Positions 1-8,461 are shown, counted from the first letter of the stretch. The stretch: DNA of 64,000 nucleotides from Bacillota bacterium (GCA_023400235.1 JAEXFI010000024.1:62001-126000); one strand, 5' to 3'. Notes: generated from the sequence alone by a model not told the origin. Numbers and translations are program-made.

Positions 1-807
1 CTTGCTTACCTCATTTTCTTTTAAATACTTTGAGTATTCAACACTCAATTTTCTAATATCATACTGAAGCTTATTTACCAGCTCCTGCTTATCTTTTGCA
101 ATTCTTGAGGTGTACACAAATGCTCTTAGTGCCGCTATATCTATTTCATTCAATCTCCTGTATTCATCTATTAAATTTTCAAAACTCACATTTGTTTTTG
201 TGGAGAGAAAAGAGCCGTTCTCATATTTTTTAGCTGTCAGGTAGTCTATGATGGACTTGGCCTTGGTGCTGAAAATATCCGGAACCTCAACATATTCATA
301 ATAACTCAAATCAAAATTGTTTTCAGAAAGTAAAATACTTCTATCGGTATGGGTCTCTTTAAAGACCTCCCTGTAGGTTTCAAACAAGGTATTGAGCAAT
401 TCTCTTGTGTGATTTGGTGAGAACTTTTTCTTTTGAGAATAGCTAAGCACATATTCATTTGGAAAATAGGTAAACTCTTTTCCAGTGGCTCTTGCTGCTT
501 TTATCCTGTCATTTATTCGTGCGGGCACGACAGGATAGATGTTAATGCGGCTTCTCAAATATTCTACAGTTATATTTGGAAGATTCAGCTTGCTCAGAGT
601 CCTTTCCAGCACTTTATCAGAGGTAATCTCAAACATATTGAACCTGGTGCCGTCGGGATTAATACCCTGTTCCGCTCCAGGATAATTGATTGCTATTGTC
701 ATAATACCATAGTTTCTTTGAAGGATTGCCTTCAAAGAAACGCCTAGAAGCATTGCTATAATCACCATTAATATAATCCACTTTATGTTTTTTCTGATTG
801 CTCCCAT
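1..807 (-). CDS. Wzz-like polysaccharide chain-length/co-polymerase protein (partial, 3' end off the window)
   Basis: The reading frame stays open to the left edge, so only the first 269 residues are visible. The ATG at 807 follows an AAGGATGG ribosome site. A short basic start is followed by one membrane helix (about residues 9-28) and then a hydrophilic region that becomes Lys/Glu-rich and probably helical near the edge. No diagnostic motif is readable, and the second membrane helix expected of Wzz proteins would lie outside. The call rests on this topology and on position, 12 bp after an O-antigen-polymerase/ligase-like gene in the same operon. Such proteins set polymer length at the membrane. 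It could be another membrane-anchored export protein. Confidence 0.6.
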   Translation of the reverse strand, partial: MGAIRKNIKWIILMVIIAMLLGVSLKAILQRNYGIMTIAINYPGAEQGINPDGTRFNMFEITSDKVLERTLSKLNLPNITVEYLRSRINIYPVVPARINDRIKAARATGKEFTYFPNEYVLSYSQKKKFSPNHTRELLNTLFETYREVFKETHTDRSILLSENNFDLSYYEYVEVPDIFSTKAKSIIDYLTAKKYENGSFLSTKTNVSFENLIDEYRRLNEIDIAALRAFVYTSRIAKDKQELVNKLQYDIRKLSVEYSKYLKENEVSK

Positions 808-819
808 ATAAAACCATCC

Positions 820-2004
820 TTATACACAGTCTTCATCATATTGTAAATTCATACCTGCCATCATCAAGGTATTCCAAAAAGGCTTATAATAAGCATACAT
901 TGTAAGTGTCATGGACAAGACAAGCATACCAAACAAGCTTACAGAAATTACAGGACTTTTATTAAACTTATCTTTAATACCTAGCGCAAACATACTGAAA
1001 AACAGCATCATTCCTATAAAACCCTGGTCACACCATAGCTGCAGCCAATGATTATGGGCTACTCCATGTCCATTGAAGGCATTAGCAAAAAAGACTGCGG
1101 TAGAGCCCAGTCCATATCCGAAAATCATTCCTTTTTCACTTTGCTTGATTGCATCAATTGTAATCGCCCATAGCTGCAGTCTTCCACTACCCTTATCCTC
1201 TTCCAGGCTGCTGATGCTCAGCCTTTCTTTAACGTCTACCGGCAGCCTTGGCACAAAAAAACAGATGAAAACCAGTGAAAGTATTATAAGCCCAAGCAGT
1301 ATTTTAAGTTTATTCATGGCACTTGTCTTAAGGGCAAGAAACGCATACACCAAAACAGCAGCAAGAATAGCAATAAGCCCTCCTCTTGAGCCTGTTCGGA
1401 AGACAACAAACACCATTGCCACCAATAACAATATATAAAAAACCTTGAATTTATTTTTAAGGATGATTTTTTCTATACAAAACAAAACCGGCAGTATAAA
1501 ATATCCGCATAACTGATTTGGATCCTCACTTCCTCCTCCGAATCCCATTGTCACCCTGCCGCTGCCCTCCTCCAGGCTAACACTTCCCATAAGCATGATT
1601 GCCGTTGTCATCAAACCTACAATCACCCATGAAAATATGAGCAAATCACTTTCTGCCTTGTTGTATACTTTTAATGTTATGAGGAAAAAAATTGCAGAGG
1701 TTTCAAGGGTCCCTCTTAATATAACAATTGCCCCTTCGCTTTTTGAAACAAACAGGCTGCCAATGGAATATAAGAGGTAAACTCCCAGCAGAAAATGAAT
1801 GCTATTGAATTTCAGCATGGTTTTACCCATGAAAAGGTTTAAAATCAATAAACCGCCTACAAGAATAGAAATATACTTTAGCAGAGAGGACCCTCCCGGC
1901 AGCGGCACTATTGACAAAGGCATACATATAAAATATAAGGTGGCCAGCAATGCACCCGGGCTTAACTTATGCTCCCTGAATCCGGTTACGGCATTTATCT
2001 TCAC
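820..2004 (-). CDS. O-antigen ligase/polymerase family membrane protein
   Basis: About 394 residues, nearly all hydrophobic, with roughly ten or more membrane helices and a larger hydrophilic loop around residues 260-330 that holds an Arg-rich stretch and a His near GHGVAHNHW, as is usual in the Wzy_C/O-antigen ligase family. These proteins polymerise or ligate lipid-linked glycans on the outer face of the membrane. I chose the GTG at 2004 because GGGGTGG lies 6 bp upstream and it begins one base after the stop of the preceding glycosyltransferase; an in-frame GTG at 2019 is also possible. Polymerase and ligase cannot be told apart from sequence. Confidence 0.8.
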   Translation of the reverse strand: MKINAVTGFREHKLSPGALLATLYFICMPLSIVPLPGGSSLLKYISILVGGLLILNLFMGKTMLKFNSIHFLLGVYLLYSIGSLFVSKSEGAIVILRGTLETSAIFFLITLKVYNKAESDLLIFSWVIVGLMTTAIMLMGSVSLEEGSGRVTMGFGGGSEDPNQLCGYFILPVLFCIEKIILKNKFKVFYILLLVAMVFVVFRTGSRGGLIAILAAVLVYAFLALKTSAMNKLKILLGLIILSLVFICFFVPRLPVDVKERLSISSLEEDKGSGRLQLWAITIDAIKQSEKGMIFGYGLGSTAVFFANAFNGHGVAHNHWLQLWCDQGFIGMMLFFSMFALGIKDKFNKSPVISVSLFGMLVLSMTLTMYAYYKPFWNTLMMAGMNLQYDEDCV

Positions 2005-2005
2005 T

Positions 2006-3097
2006 TCAATCCACCCCACTCTTACAGTATAGTTTCATATACTGGTCGGCAACATGACCTATATCAAACTCCCTTGCCTTCTCTATATTATTTTTTGCCA
2101 TTTGACACCGCAGTCCTTTGTCCTGAACAAGCTTCAAAATTGCCCTGGACAAACCTTCGGCATCACCGGAGGGCACCAAAAAACCGTTGACCCCATCCTC
2201 CAAAATATCAGGAACTCCTCCTACTTCCGTGGCCACAACTGGCAGCCCAACTGCCATAGCTTCAATAATCGAAAGGGGGAGACCTTCAAAAAATGAACAC
2301 AGTACAAAAATATCCGCCCCGCTTAACCACTTCCACACCTCTGAAGTAATACCTGCAAATACCACCTTGTCACTGATTTTATACTTTCCTGCAAGAGACT
2401 GAAGGTTGTTTTTTTCTTCACCATCTCCAACGAAAACAAGTCTTACATCTACTTTTTGCTTTAACAGCAGGCTGACGGTCTCTAAAAGCAAGGCCTGATT
2501 TTTCCTGCCTGAAAGTGATGCAACATTTATAAGGGTATATGAAGCCTGTGTTTCAATATGGGTTTTGGGAGAGAACTTTTGAATATCTATCCCATTATAT
2601 ATAATAGGAACCTTTTGAGGCGTCAACCCATATTCTTTGATAATCCCTTCCTGTATAGCATGGGAAATGGCAACAGGTACCGTATTTAAACACCGGTATG
2701 CAAGTCCTTGAAGGATTCTATGGGCTTTCCCAAATTCCATTGAAGCCATATTGTGAACAGTATGTATCCTTCTGTTTTTACGATGGAAAATAAACCATGG
2801 CAATGCATAAATGGCCGCGTGCAAATGGGTATGAACTACATCCGGCTTGATTTCCGACAACGTTCTCCATAATACCATAAAGGTTTTGATATCAAAGCCC
2901 AATTTTTTGTTCAAAAAAATCATCTCAATTTGATGTTCTCTCATTAAATTTTCATATGGATAATCCCGACTTGGATAAAGACAGATTATTCTGACGTCAT
3001 GCCGGGACTTGGCCCGTATTGCCAGCTCGGTAATAAGCTTTTCCGCACCGCCGGTACCTAATAGCTGAATAATATGTACAATTTTTAGCCGCCCCAA
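2006..3097 (-). CDS. Glycosyltransferase family 4 (GT-B fold)
   Basis: A 363-residue two-domain glycosyltransferase. The N-terminal acceptor domain has LLGTGGAEKLI near residue 12, the glycine loop typical of GT4. The C-terminal donor-binding domain has VNVASLSGRKNQ near residue 190, VFVGDGEE near 222 and the GT4 signature FVLCSFFEGLPLSIIEAMA near 263-281, where the EX7E pair contacts the nucleotide sugar. It starts with TTG, seven bases after AAGGAGG. It should act in the cytoplasm, adding a sugar to the lipid-linked repeat unit started by the sugar transferase encoded upstream. The donor sugar is not predictable. Confidence 0.9.
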   Translation of the reverse strand: MGRLKIVHIIQLLGTGGAEKLITELAIRAKSRHDVRIICLYPSRDYPYENLMREHQIEMIFLNKKLGFDIKTFMVLWRTLSEIKPDVVHTHLHAAIYALPWFIFHRKNRRIHTVHNMASMEFGKAHRILQGLAYRCLNTVPVAISHAIQEGIIKEYGLTPQKVPIIYNGIDIQKFSPKTHIETQASYTLINVASLSGRKNQALLLETVSLLLKQKVDVRLVFVGDGEEKNNLQSLAGKYKISDKVVFAGITSEVWKWLSGADIFVLCSFFEGLPLSIIEAMAVGLPVVATEVGGVPDILEDGVNGFLVPSGDAEGLSRAILKLVQDKGLRCQMAKNNIEKAREFDIGHVADQYMKLYCKSGVD

Positions 3098-3131
3098 CTA
3101 TATGCCTCCTTCTTTTGGGAAAAAACACTTT

Positions 3132-4235
3132 TTACTGCAAGTAAAACTCCTGAAGCCACCGGGCTTGTTCCTTGATGTCATACCCGGCATCAATAATGGC
3201 CTGTCTCATGTTTCTCCTCACATAACCATTTTTATATTTTAAAATCATATCCGCCCAATAATTTACCGGGCTGGAAAGAGAAATAAAACTGCACAACCCC
3301 GTAACGTCCGTCTCCCTTGTTACAGCATCGGAAAAAAAGCATTGCAGCCCTGCTGCCTGGGCCTCTATCCCCACCACCGGCAAGCCTTCGTAATGGGAGG
3401 GCAATAAAAACACATCCATACCCTGCATAAGCTCATTTATATCAGATCGCTGTTCCAAAAAGACAACCGCGGTCTCCAGGCCCAAGGCATGTGCTTTTTC
3501 CAGTATCTCCTGCTTTTTTGAGCCTGCACCAATGAGTAACAGCCTGGCGTCAGGTTCCCTTAAAAAAACCTCAGAAAATATATTTATAATAAATGAATGG
3601 TTTTTCTCACACTCAAACCGTCCTATGTGTCCCATTACAAACTTGCTTTCAAATCCAAATGCAGCTCTTATTTCAGCTCTCATCTTCTCATTAAAAATAA
3701 ATTTTTCCGCTTGTATTCCATTTTTAATGAACTTATAATCAGAACGCTTCAGTATATTCCTGCCAAAAGCATATTTACCGGCTTCATTGGAACATGCAAA
3801 ATAATATTGTGCACAAAACCTCAGGGGGAACATCAGTATTCTTTCTGCCAAGCCCTTCAACGTACGGTTCACAGCTGTGGAATGTGCGTGTATTATAACC
3901 TTTTTCACGCCATGCCGCTTTGCTATTATGCTGTAAATGACGCCCACGCTTGTAAGATGCCCGTGTACAATTTCATACTCCCTGTGTGTCCTGAAAAACT
4001 GATTTAGTGCTTTGATATACTTAAATAGATTTTTTATGAACAATCTGGGAAGAATGTATATTTTACCTCCCATTTGCTTTATTTCATCATCAAAAACGCC
4101 TGCTTCCTGATAATTAAGCAAAAAATCAAATTGGATTTTTGTATGGTCTATATTTCTGTAATAATTCATGATTACCATTTCTAATCCACCATAATGCATT
4201 TTCCCTGCAATTACAAGAATACGCTTAACAGCCAC
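3132..4235 (-). CDS. Glycosyltransferase family 4, EpsF-like
   Basis: About 367 residues. The N-terminal domain has the glycine-rich GKMHYGGLEMVIMNYY segment seen in capsular and exopolysaccharide GT4 enzymes of Firmicutes. The C-terminal domain has GHIGRFECEKNH near 205 and FLLPSHYEGLPVVGIEAQA near 283, the GT4 EX7E donor site. I start it at the GTG at 4235 because GAGGTGG sits five bases upstream; a GTG at 4244 overlaps that site. It is the second gene of the operon and likely transfers one sugar of the repeat unit in the cytoplasm. Confidence 0.88.
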   Translation of the reverse strand: MAVKRILVIAGKMHYGGLEMVIMNYYRNIDHTKIQFDFLLNYQEAGVFDDEIKQMGGKIYILPRLFIKNLFKYIKALNQFFRTHREYEIVHGHLTSVGVIYSIIAKRHGVKKVIIHAHSTAVNRTLKGLAERILMFPLRFCAQYYFACSNEAGKYAFGRNILKRSDYKFIKNGIQAEKFIFNEKMRAEIRAAFGFESKFVMGHIGRFECEKNHSFIINIFSEVFLREPDARLLLIGAGSKKQEILEKAHALGLETAVVFLEQRSDINELMQGMDVFLLPSHYEGLPVVGIEAQAAGLQCFFSDAVTRETDVTGLCSFISLSSPVNYWADMILKYKNGYVRRNMRQAIIDAGYDIKEQARWLQEFYLQ

Positions 4236-4269
4236 CTTACCCACCTCATATGCATTTCTTCAAGGGCAC

Positions 4270-5664
4270 TTATTCATTTGTCTTTACTGTATCCATACAT
4301 TTGCACAATTCTTTTTCTGTTCCTGCTCCCGCTCCTTCTGCACTGTCTTTGTCAAATATGGCTTTCACTGTCAGAAGAATTATTTTAATATCCAGCCAGA
4401 AGGAATAACTGCTTATATAAAGCAAATCATACAGGGTCTTGTCCTCAGGTGTGGTCATATATCTTCCATATACCTGGGCCTGCCCGGTAATACCGGCCTT
4501 TACAATGAATCTTTTTTCATAATTATCAATCTGCCCACAGTACCTCTCTATAAATACCGCCCTCTCGGGTCTGGGGCCCACAATACTCATAGCTCCTGTC
4601 AAAACATTAAAAAGCTGTGGTAATTCGTCCAGTCTGAAGTTTCTCAATATTTTGCCGATTCTCGTTATTCTCTTGTCATTTTCTGAGGCTAAAACAGGGC
4701 CGGTTGAACTTTCTGCATTATTCACCATAGTTCTGAATTTGTACATTTTAAATGTGCTTCTATTAACTGTAATTCTTTCCTGATAATAGAAAACAGGTCC
4801 TTTTGAATCGATTTTTATCAGCAGTGCAATGAGAAGATACAGCGGAAGACCTGCTATAATGCCAATTGAAGCTGTTATTATATCAAAAGTCCTTTTTATA
4901 ATTCTTTCATACTGGCTCAGCTCAAAAGATTTAATTCTAAGAACAGGCGTATCGTCAAATATAGTGATGTCTTTTTTCATCAGACTTGTATTTTTGAAGT
5001 CGGGAATGATGTAAATCCGTTTTTTTTCCTTCAAAGCCTGAGAAACTAATTGATTGCTTAAATCCTCCGGAATGGAAGGGCATATGAAGATGCTTTGATA
5101 TTTCTTGAATTCGTTTTGCAATAATGCCTCAATAGCCAGCTTATCCTCGACATCTATCTGAATGTACCAGGCCTGATGCAGTTTAACGTAGGCGTATTTG
5201 ATTTTTCTGGCCAAAGCGTTGTCAACTGCCTTGGATTCTATCACCAGAAGCTCTGATCTACCTTCTGCATATTTTATGAATATGGAGACAATAATCTTAT
5301 CAAAGCTAAGAAACATAAACATTGAGACGGCCATTATGATGAAAAACTGCTTCTCCGGCAGAATTAGTAAAGGATTCAGCACATAGCCGGCCACAATTAT
5401 TATTGCATTGACCAGCAGTGTAACGGCCAGTATGGATAATATGATTTCCTGTACGTTTCTTTTCTGTGTGGTATAGAATTCATAGATATATAACATGGTC
5501 AGTGTGACCGTTATGTAGATAGCCGGCAGCTGCAAGGAGAAAAATATACCAGCTAGCCCGAAAAGCAGCAAAGCTGCAAAAACATAGCTTATGATAACCG
5601 CTAAAATATCACTTAACACAATTACAAAATCAACAAAAATATCATTATGTAATTTTATGTCCAT
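4270..5664 (-). CDS. Undecaprenyl-phosphate sugar phosphotransferase (priming polyprenyl-P hexose-1-P transferase)
   Basis: About 464 residues. Residues 1-130 hold four to five membrane helices, then a degenerate nucleotide-binding-like (CoA_binding_3) region, then a fifth helix near 285 and the catalytic bacterial sugar transferase domain with KMYKFRTM, RNFRLDELPQLFNVL and SIVGPRPE. This is the WbaP/CpsE/EpsL-type layout: it moves a sugar-1-phosphate from a UDP-sugar to undecaprenyl phosphate and so starts repeat-unit synthesis at the membrane. The ATG at 5664 has AGGAAGGG nearby; an upstream ATG at 5697 lacks a site. It is the first gene of a five-gene minus-strand operon behind the repeat-bearing promoter at 5757-5810. 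Confidence 0.92.
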   Translation of the reverse strand: MDIKLHNDIFVDFVIVLSDILAVIISYVFAALLLFGLAGIFFSLQLPAIYITVTLTMLYIYEFYTTQKRNVQEIILSILAVTLLVNAIIIVAGYVLNPLLILPEKQFFIIMAVSMFMFLSFDKIIVSIFIKYAEGRSELLVIESKAVDNALARKIKYAYVKLHQAWYIQIDVEDKLAIEALLQNEFKKYQSIFICPSIPEDLSNQLVSQALKEKKRIYIIPDFKNTSLMKKDITIFDDTPVLRIKSFELSQYERIIKRTFDIITASIGIIAGLPLYLLIALLIKIDSKGPVFYYQERITVNRSTFKMYKFRTMVNNAESSTGPVLASENDKRITRIGKILRNFRLDELPQLFNVLTGAMSIVGPRPERAVFIERYCGQIDNYEKRFIVKAGITGQAQVYGRYMTTPEDKTLYDLLYISSYSFWLDIKIILLTVKAIFDKDSAEGAGAGTEKELCKCMDTVKTNE

Positions 5665-5756
5665 GTTCAGATCCCTTCCTAATATACAAATAATCAAGTT
5701 ATCTTAACTAGAGTATGAATTTGATGTTACAGACCGCTGGTGTGATTTGAACATTC

Positions 5757-5810
5757 TTATCTAATTATATACTTGGATTCTGAACATTTTCTGAACATAT
5801 TCTGAACATT
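5757..5810 (-). promoter_or_regulatory. Promoter with three 11-bp-period direct repeats, SARP-type activator site
   Basis: On the minus strand the 10-mer ATGTTCAGAA occurs exactly three times (5800-5809, 5789-5798, 5778-5787), one base apart, so the period is 11 bp, one helix turn. The last copy is followed by 8 bp and then a perfect TATAAT (5764-5769). There is no good -35 box; the nearest repeat lies where one would be. A weaker ATGTTCAAAT follows near 5748. This geometry matches promoters driven by SARP activators, and a SARP-like regulator gene lies 0.6 kb upstream. The transcript would lead into the sugar transferase gene after a roughly 90-nt leader. Confidence 0.7.
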
Positions 5811-6279
5811 TCTTACATTTTTTACATTTTATATCATAAATCGCATTTTTACAGCATTCTTCATATTAAGTCTGACACAACAATGGAAACGCCATACGAT
5901 CTTGAAAAATTGATACAACAGTATAAATATCCATTAACGAGTAAAATGGCAAAAGAGTTTTATTTTTAACTGAAGAAATCATTTTACAATAAATAAAATC
6001 CTCACGGTGAGGATTTTCACCGTGAGGATTTATTAATATCTGGTCGTTCTTTTCAAACTACAAACAACTCCCTATGTAAATATTGCACAAAAGAATTCAG
6101 TGAGGAACTACACATACTTTGCAAAGCGAAACAAGCAACTGGACAAAAATAAGTTAAAACAAATGCTTTTAACATCCATATTTAATCCAAATACCATAAC
6201 TACTGTGAGATTTTTTATTAGAACTCAAAACTTATTTAACCTTTTGTAGCTGATGGGAATAAAATCAGAATAATCATAT
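5811..6279. other. Intergenic region with gene remnants and a terminator
   Basis: AT-rich and without a convincing full gene. An ATG at 5884 opens a 28-codon stretch ending KMAKEFYF and a stop, and a second stretch near 6040-6152 reads as a short Cys-containing peptide; both look like decayed fragments, but I cannot name a parent. A strong inverted repeat at 5996-6031 is listed separately. Nothing else is supported. Confidence 0.4.
5996..6031. terminator. 15-bp perfect hairpin, probable bidirectional terminator
   Basis: AAATCCTCACGGTGA (5996-6010) and its exact reverse complement (6017-6031) flank a 6-nt loop that itself repeats part of the stem (GGATTT). The arms end in T/A runs in both directions, so it could end the regulator transcript on the minus strand and any read-through from the other side. 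Confidence 0.6.
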
Positions 6280-6414
6280 CTACTTGATTGTTTCTAGTCG
6301 GCACTCCTGCTCCTTAACTTCACTCTGTGCTGTAAACAGTCGTGGTGACATCTCAATAAAAAGGATCAAATAAATTAAGGCAATAGTTAAAATAACTCTA
6401 TGTATTCTCCCCAT
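6280..6414 (-). CDS. Small membrane peptide, 44 aa, overlapping the regulator gene end
   Basis: The ATG at 6414 lies inside the last codons of the response regulator gene, with GGGAGA seven bases upstream, so translation is probably coupled. The peptide has a basic start (MGRIHR), one hydrophobic helix (about residues 7-22, rich in Ile/Leu) and a hydrophilic tail with a single Cys and the end RLETIK. It is too short for family assignment. It could be a small regulatory membrane protein or a signal-peptide precursor for the pathway that feeds the regulator. No receptor histidine kinase is encoded next to it. Confidence 0.5.
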   Translation of the reverse strand: MGRIHRVILTIALIYLILFIEMSPRLFTAQSEVKEQECRLETIK

Positions 6415-7573
6415 GGAAATTCTCCCGTATTTCACCTTGTTCATCGTCCCGGATAAAGTGAAAATACTCATCAAAAGCAATTCCCAATTCTTCTCTGTAT
6501 ATTTTTTGTACCTTGTTGTAGTGATTTCTCAAAGAAGTATATTCACCCATCTTCACATATAATTTCATAAGCTTTCCGTGTATCTCATCCAATAAAGCAT
6601 TCTCCCGGATAATTAGCTGCAGACATTTCTCAGCCCTGACGTACAATCGTTTTGCTTCATAATACTCAGCCATGCTGTTTAAAATCCTGATATATTCTTT
6701 AGTATATCTTTCACGCTCTACTTCCGCCCAGAAATAATCTTCACCTTCAAAATAATCTCCCCTGTACAAATTGAACAGCTTTTCGGCAAGCTGAATATTC
6801 TTTTCGTTAATATCTATCAATTCCAGAATTTCTTCGATTTCAGTAATGTCACAATAAAATTTGTCCATATCAAACAGGTAGCTGGAATTTCTGTAAATGA
6901 TACACCCATCAATGCCTATATTCTTCAGCGTCTTGCGAATGGAATAAATACTGGTATGTAACAGCATGCTGGCCTTTTTAGGATCAGAATCCGGCCATAG
7001 GGCGTCTATGATTTTGTTTTTATGCACTAGTCTCCCTTTGCAATGTACAAGAAAGGCAAAAAGCTCTGCGGACTTTGCGGTTCTCCACAGTATTGCTTTC
7101 TTTTCCTTTTTGCAGTTGAGAATCTCCAAACCTCCAAAGCATGAAATACGGTATTCCCTTATTTCAGGGGTAATACCTCCGGCAGTATTATATACTGGTT
7201 CCAAAATACCTCTTGATATTAAAACTCGTCCAACAGCCTTTTGCAACCGTTCTTTAGAAACGGGCTTTAAAAGGTAATCCACTGCGTTTAATTCAAAAGC
7301 CTTTACGGCATATTGTTGAAAACCAGTCACAAAAATAATATTGAGTTGGGGATTTATGGAGAGTAGTTTTTCCGCAAGGCGGATCCCATTCATCTCCGGG
7401 ATTTCCATATCAATAAACGCCAGGTCGATCACCTGCTGTTCGCACTTTTTTATCGCTTCTTCATAGCCTATGAAGGTACCGACCAGCATAAGGTTTTCTT
7501 TATATGGTTTGAGCAAATGTTCCATCATTTTAAGAGATAATATTTCATCGTCCACCAATATAGTTTTAAGCAT
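6398..7573 (-). CDS. Response regulator fused to SARP-type winged helix and BTAD domain
   Basis: 391 residues in three parts. Residues 1-120 are a CheY-like receiver: acidic pair DDE at 8-10, phospho-acceptor Asp in AFIDMEIPEMNG near 55, conserved Thr in IFVTG near 81 and the KPVS Lys near 104. Residues about 145-235 form an OmpR/SARP winged helix (ILWRTAKSAELFAFL, then a turn and SIYSIRKTL). Residues 245-380 are a bacterial transcriptional activation (BTAD) domain made of TPR-like helices. SARP proteins bind 11-bp-spaced direct repeats and recruit RNA polymerase; such repeats lie in the promoter of the polysaccharide operon downstream. The ATG follows AGGAA. No cognate kinase is adjacent. 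Confidence 0.88.
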   Translation of the reverse strand: MLKTILVDDEILSLKMMEHLLKPYKENLMLVGTFIGYEEAIKKCEQQVIDLAFIDMEIPEMNGIRLAEKLLSINPQLNIIFVTGFQQYAVKAFELNAVDYLLKPVSKERLQKAVGRVLISRGILEPVYNTAGGITPEIREYRISCFGGLEILNCKKEKKAILWRTAKSAELFAFLVHCKGRLVHKNKIIDALWPDSDPKKASMLLHTSIYSIRKTLKNIGIDGCIIYRNSSYLFDMDKFYCDITEIEEILELIDINEKNIQLAEKLFNLYRGDYFEGEDYFWAEVERERYTKEYIRILNSMAEYYEAKRLYVRAEKCLQLIIRENALLDEIHGKLMKLYVKMGEYTSLRNHYNKVQKIYREELGIAFDEYFHFIRDDEQGEIRENFHGENT

Positions 7574-7703
7574 CTTTCTATTCCTGCCTTTCCCTAAAGG
7601 GTTACCAGTTTCAGTATTAATCGTCTATAGGGCAACAGGTCTATTATACTTTGCTTTTTTGGGTTTTACAATAATTCCTAAATAAGAAAACTTCTGCATG
7701 TGC

Positions 7704-7745
7704 AAAAAAAATTCAGACTATAAGCCTGTTATAGTCTGAATTTAA
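7704..7745. terminator. Terminator of the 2-oxoacid oxidoreductase operon (bidirectional)
   Basis: ATTCAGACTATAA (7711-7723) pairs perfectly with TTATAGTCTGAAT (7729-7741) around a 5-nt loop. On the minus strand it is followed by eight T residues, so it should end the operon that stops at 7794. The plus-strand side has a weaker T/A tail. Confidence 0.85.
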
Positions 7746-7793
7746 AAAAGATTTTATTAATTGCATGTGATTCAGTTGAATTAAAAAATTATA

Positions 7794-8327
7794 CTAATAA
7801 TTGCAGCCCAGCTCAAGGGCCTTCATTTCCTCAGGTATCATGTAATGCTTCTTGGCAGGCAATACCTTTTTCAGCGCCAGCTCAAAGCTTTCCCTGGACA
7901 CTATGCCCGTCTTCTCAAGCAGCTTGCCCAAAATGATTATGTTGGCATATGTAAGGTTTCCCATATCAGAAGCAAGCTGGGAGGCGGGAACTCCTGCAAA
8001 GTCAACATCGGTTCTTCTGGGCTTGGCTTCTACCAGCGAACAGTCCGATATAATCAAACCATTTGGTTCAACAAGCTTTTCAAACTTCTCAAGGGATGGC
8101 CCGTTCATTACCACCAGGACATTTGCCGTATCAAGTATGGGAGAACCCACAGGCTCCTCTGAAATAACGACTGCGCAGTTTGCTGTACCGCCTCTCATTT
8201 CAGGACCGTAGGAGGGTAGCCATGAAACATATTTGCCCTCCAGCATTCCTGCATAAGCCAGCAGTCTTCCCGCCGATAAAATTCCCTGGCCTCCAAAGCC
8301 AGCAATAATCAATTCCAACTGCTTCAT
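7794..8327 (-). CDS. 2-oxoacid:ferredoxin oxidoreductase, gamma subunit
   Basis: 177 residues of the pyruvate/ketoisovalerate oxidoreductase gamma family. The N-terminus has the Rossmann-like ELIIAGFGGQGILSAGRLL, followed by SYGPEMRGGTANCAVVIS near 42-60, both hallmarks of this subunit. With the alpha, beta and delta subunits it oxidatively decarboxylates a 2-oxoacid to an acyl-CoA and reduces ferredoxin in the cytoplasm. The ATG at 8327 is set by GGAGG six bases upstream; an ATG at 8339 is less likely. Its start codon overlaps the stop of a 44-aa ORF that separates it from the beta gene. Confidence 0.93.
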   Translation of the reverse strand: MKQLELIIAGFGGQGILSAGRLLAYAGMLEGKYVSWLPSYGPEMRGGTANCAVVISEEPVGSPILDTANVLVVMNGPSLEKFEKLVEPNGLIISDCSLVEAKPRRTDVDFAGVPASQLASDMGNLTYANIIILGKLLEKTGIVSRESFELALKKVLPAKKHYMIPEEMKALELGCNY

Positions 8328-8458
8328 GCTAACCTCCAATCACGTGCTTTAAGCACGTCAGAAAAAAGTGGTAAAAAGACACTAGTGGCTTTTAACACGC
8401 GCAAAACCTGTTTTTTCGCTGGGAAGGGCAGAAATGAAACACTTAATGCTTTCTTCAT
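8324..8458 (-). CDS. Small ORF of 44 aa between beta and gamma subunit genes
   Basis: An ATG at 8458 preceded by a strong GGAGGTG (which overlaps the beta stop codon) opens a 44-codon frame whose TGA overlaps the gamma ATG (ATGA). The peptide is basic and hydrophobic (begins MKKALSVSFLPFP) and matches nothing I know. Its second half is the repeat element shared with 11587-11650 and 18483-18557, but the frame differs from the open frame in the 18.5-kb copy. The sequence may therefore be conserved as RNA or DNA rather than as protein. Translation could still serve to couple beta to gamma. Confidence 0.35.
   Translation of the reverse strand: MKKALSVSFLPFPAKKQVLRVLKATSVFLPLFSDVLKARDWRLA
8328..8405 (-). 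repeat. Copy 1 of a dispersed hairpin + Shine-Dalgarno element
   Basis: Read on the minus strand it contains AAAGCCACT, GTGTCTTT, a pyrimidine-rich spacer, the hairpin ACGTGC-TTAAA-GCACGT, then GATTGGAGGT, which is the ribosome site of the gamma gene. The same order of blocks occurs at 18490-18555 (plus), and the hairpin and GATGGGAG part at 11587-11630 (minus). Base pairs in the hairpin differ between copies yet still pair. Confidence 0.6.
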
Positions 8459-8461
8459 GCT

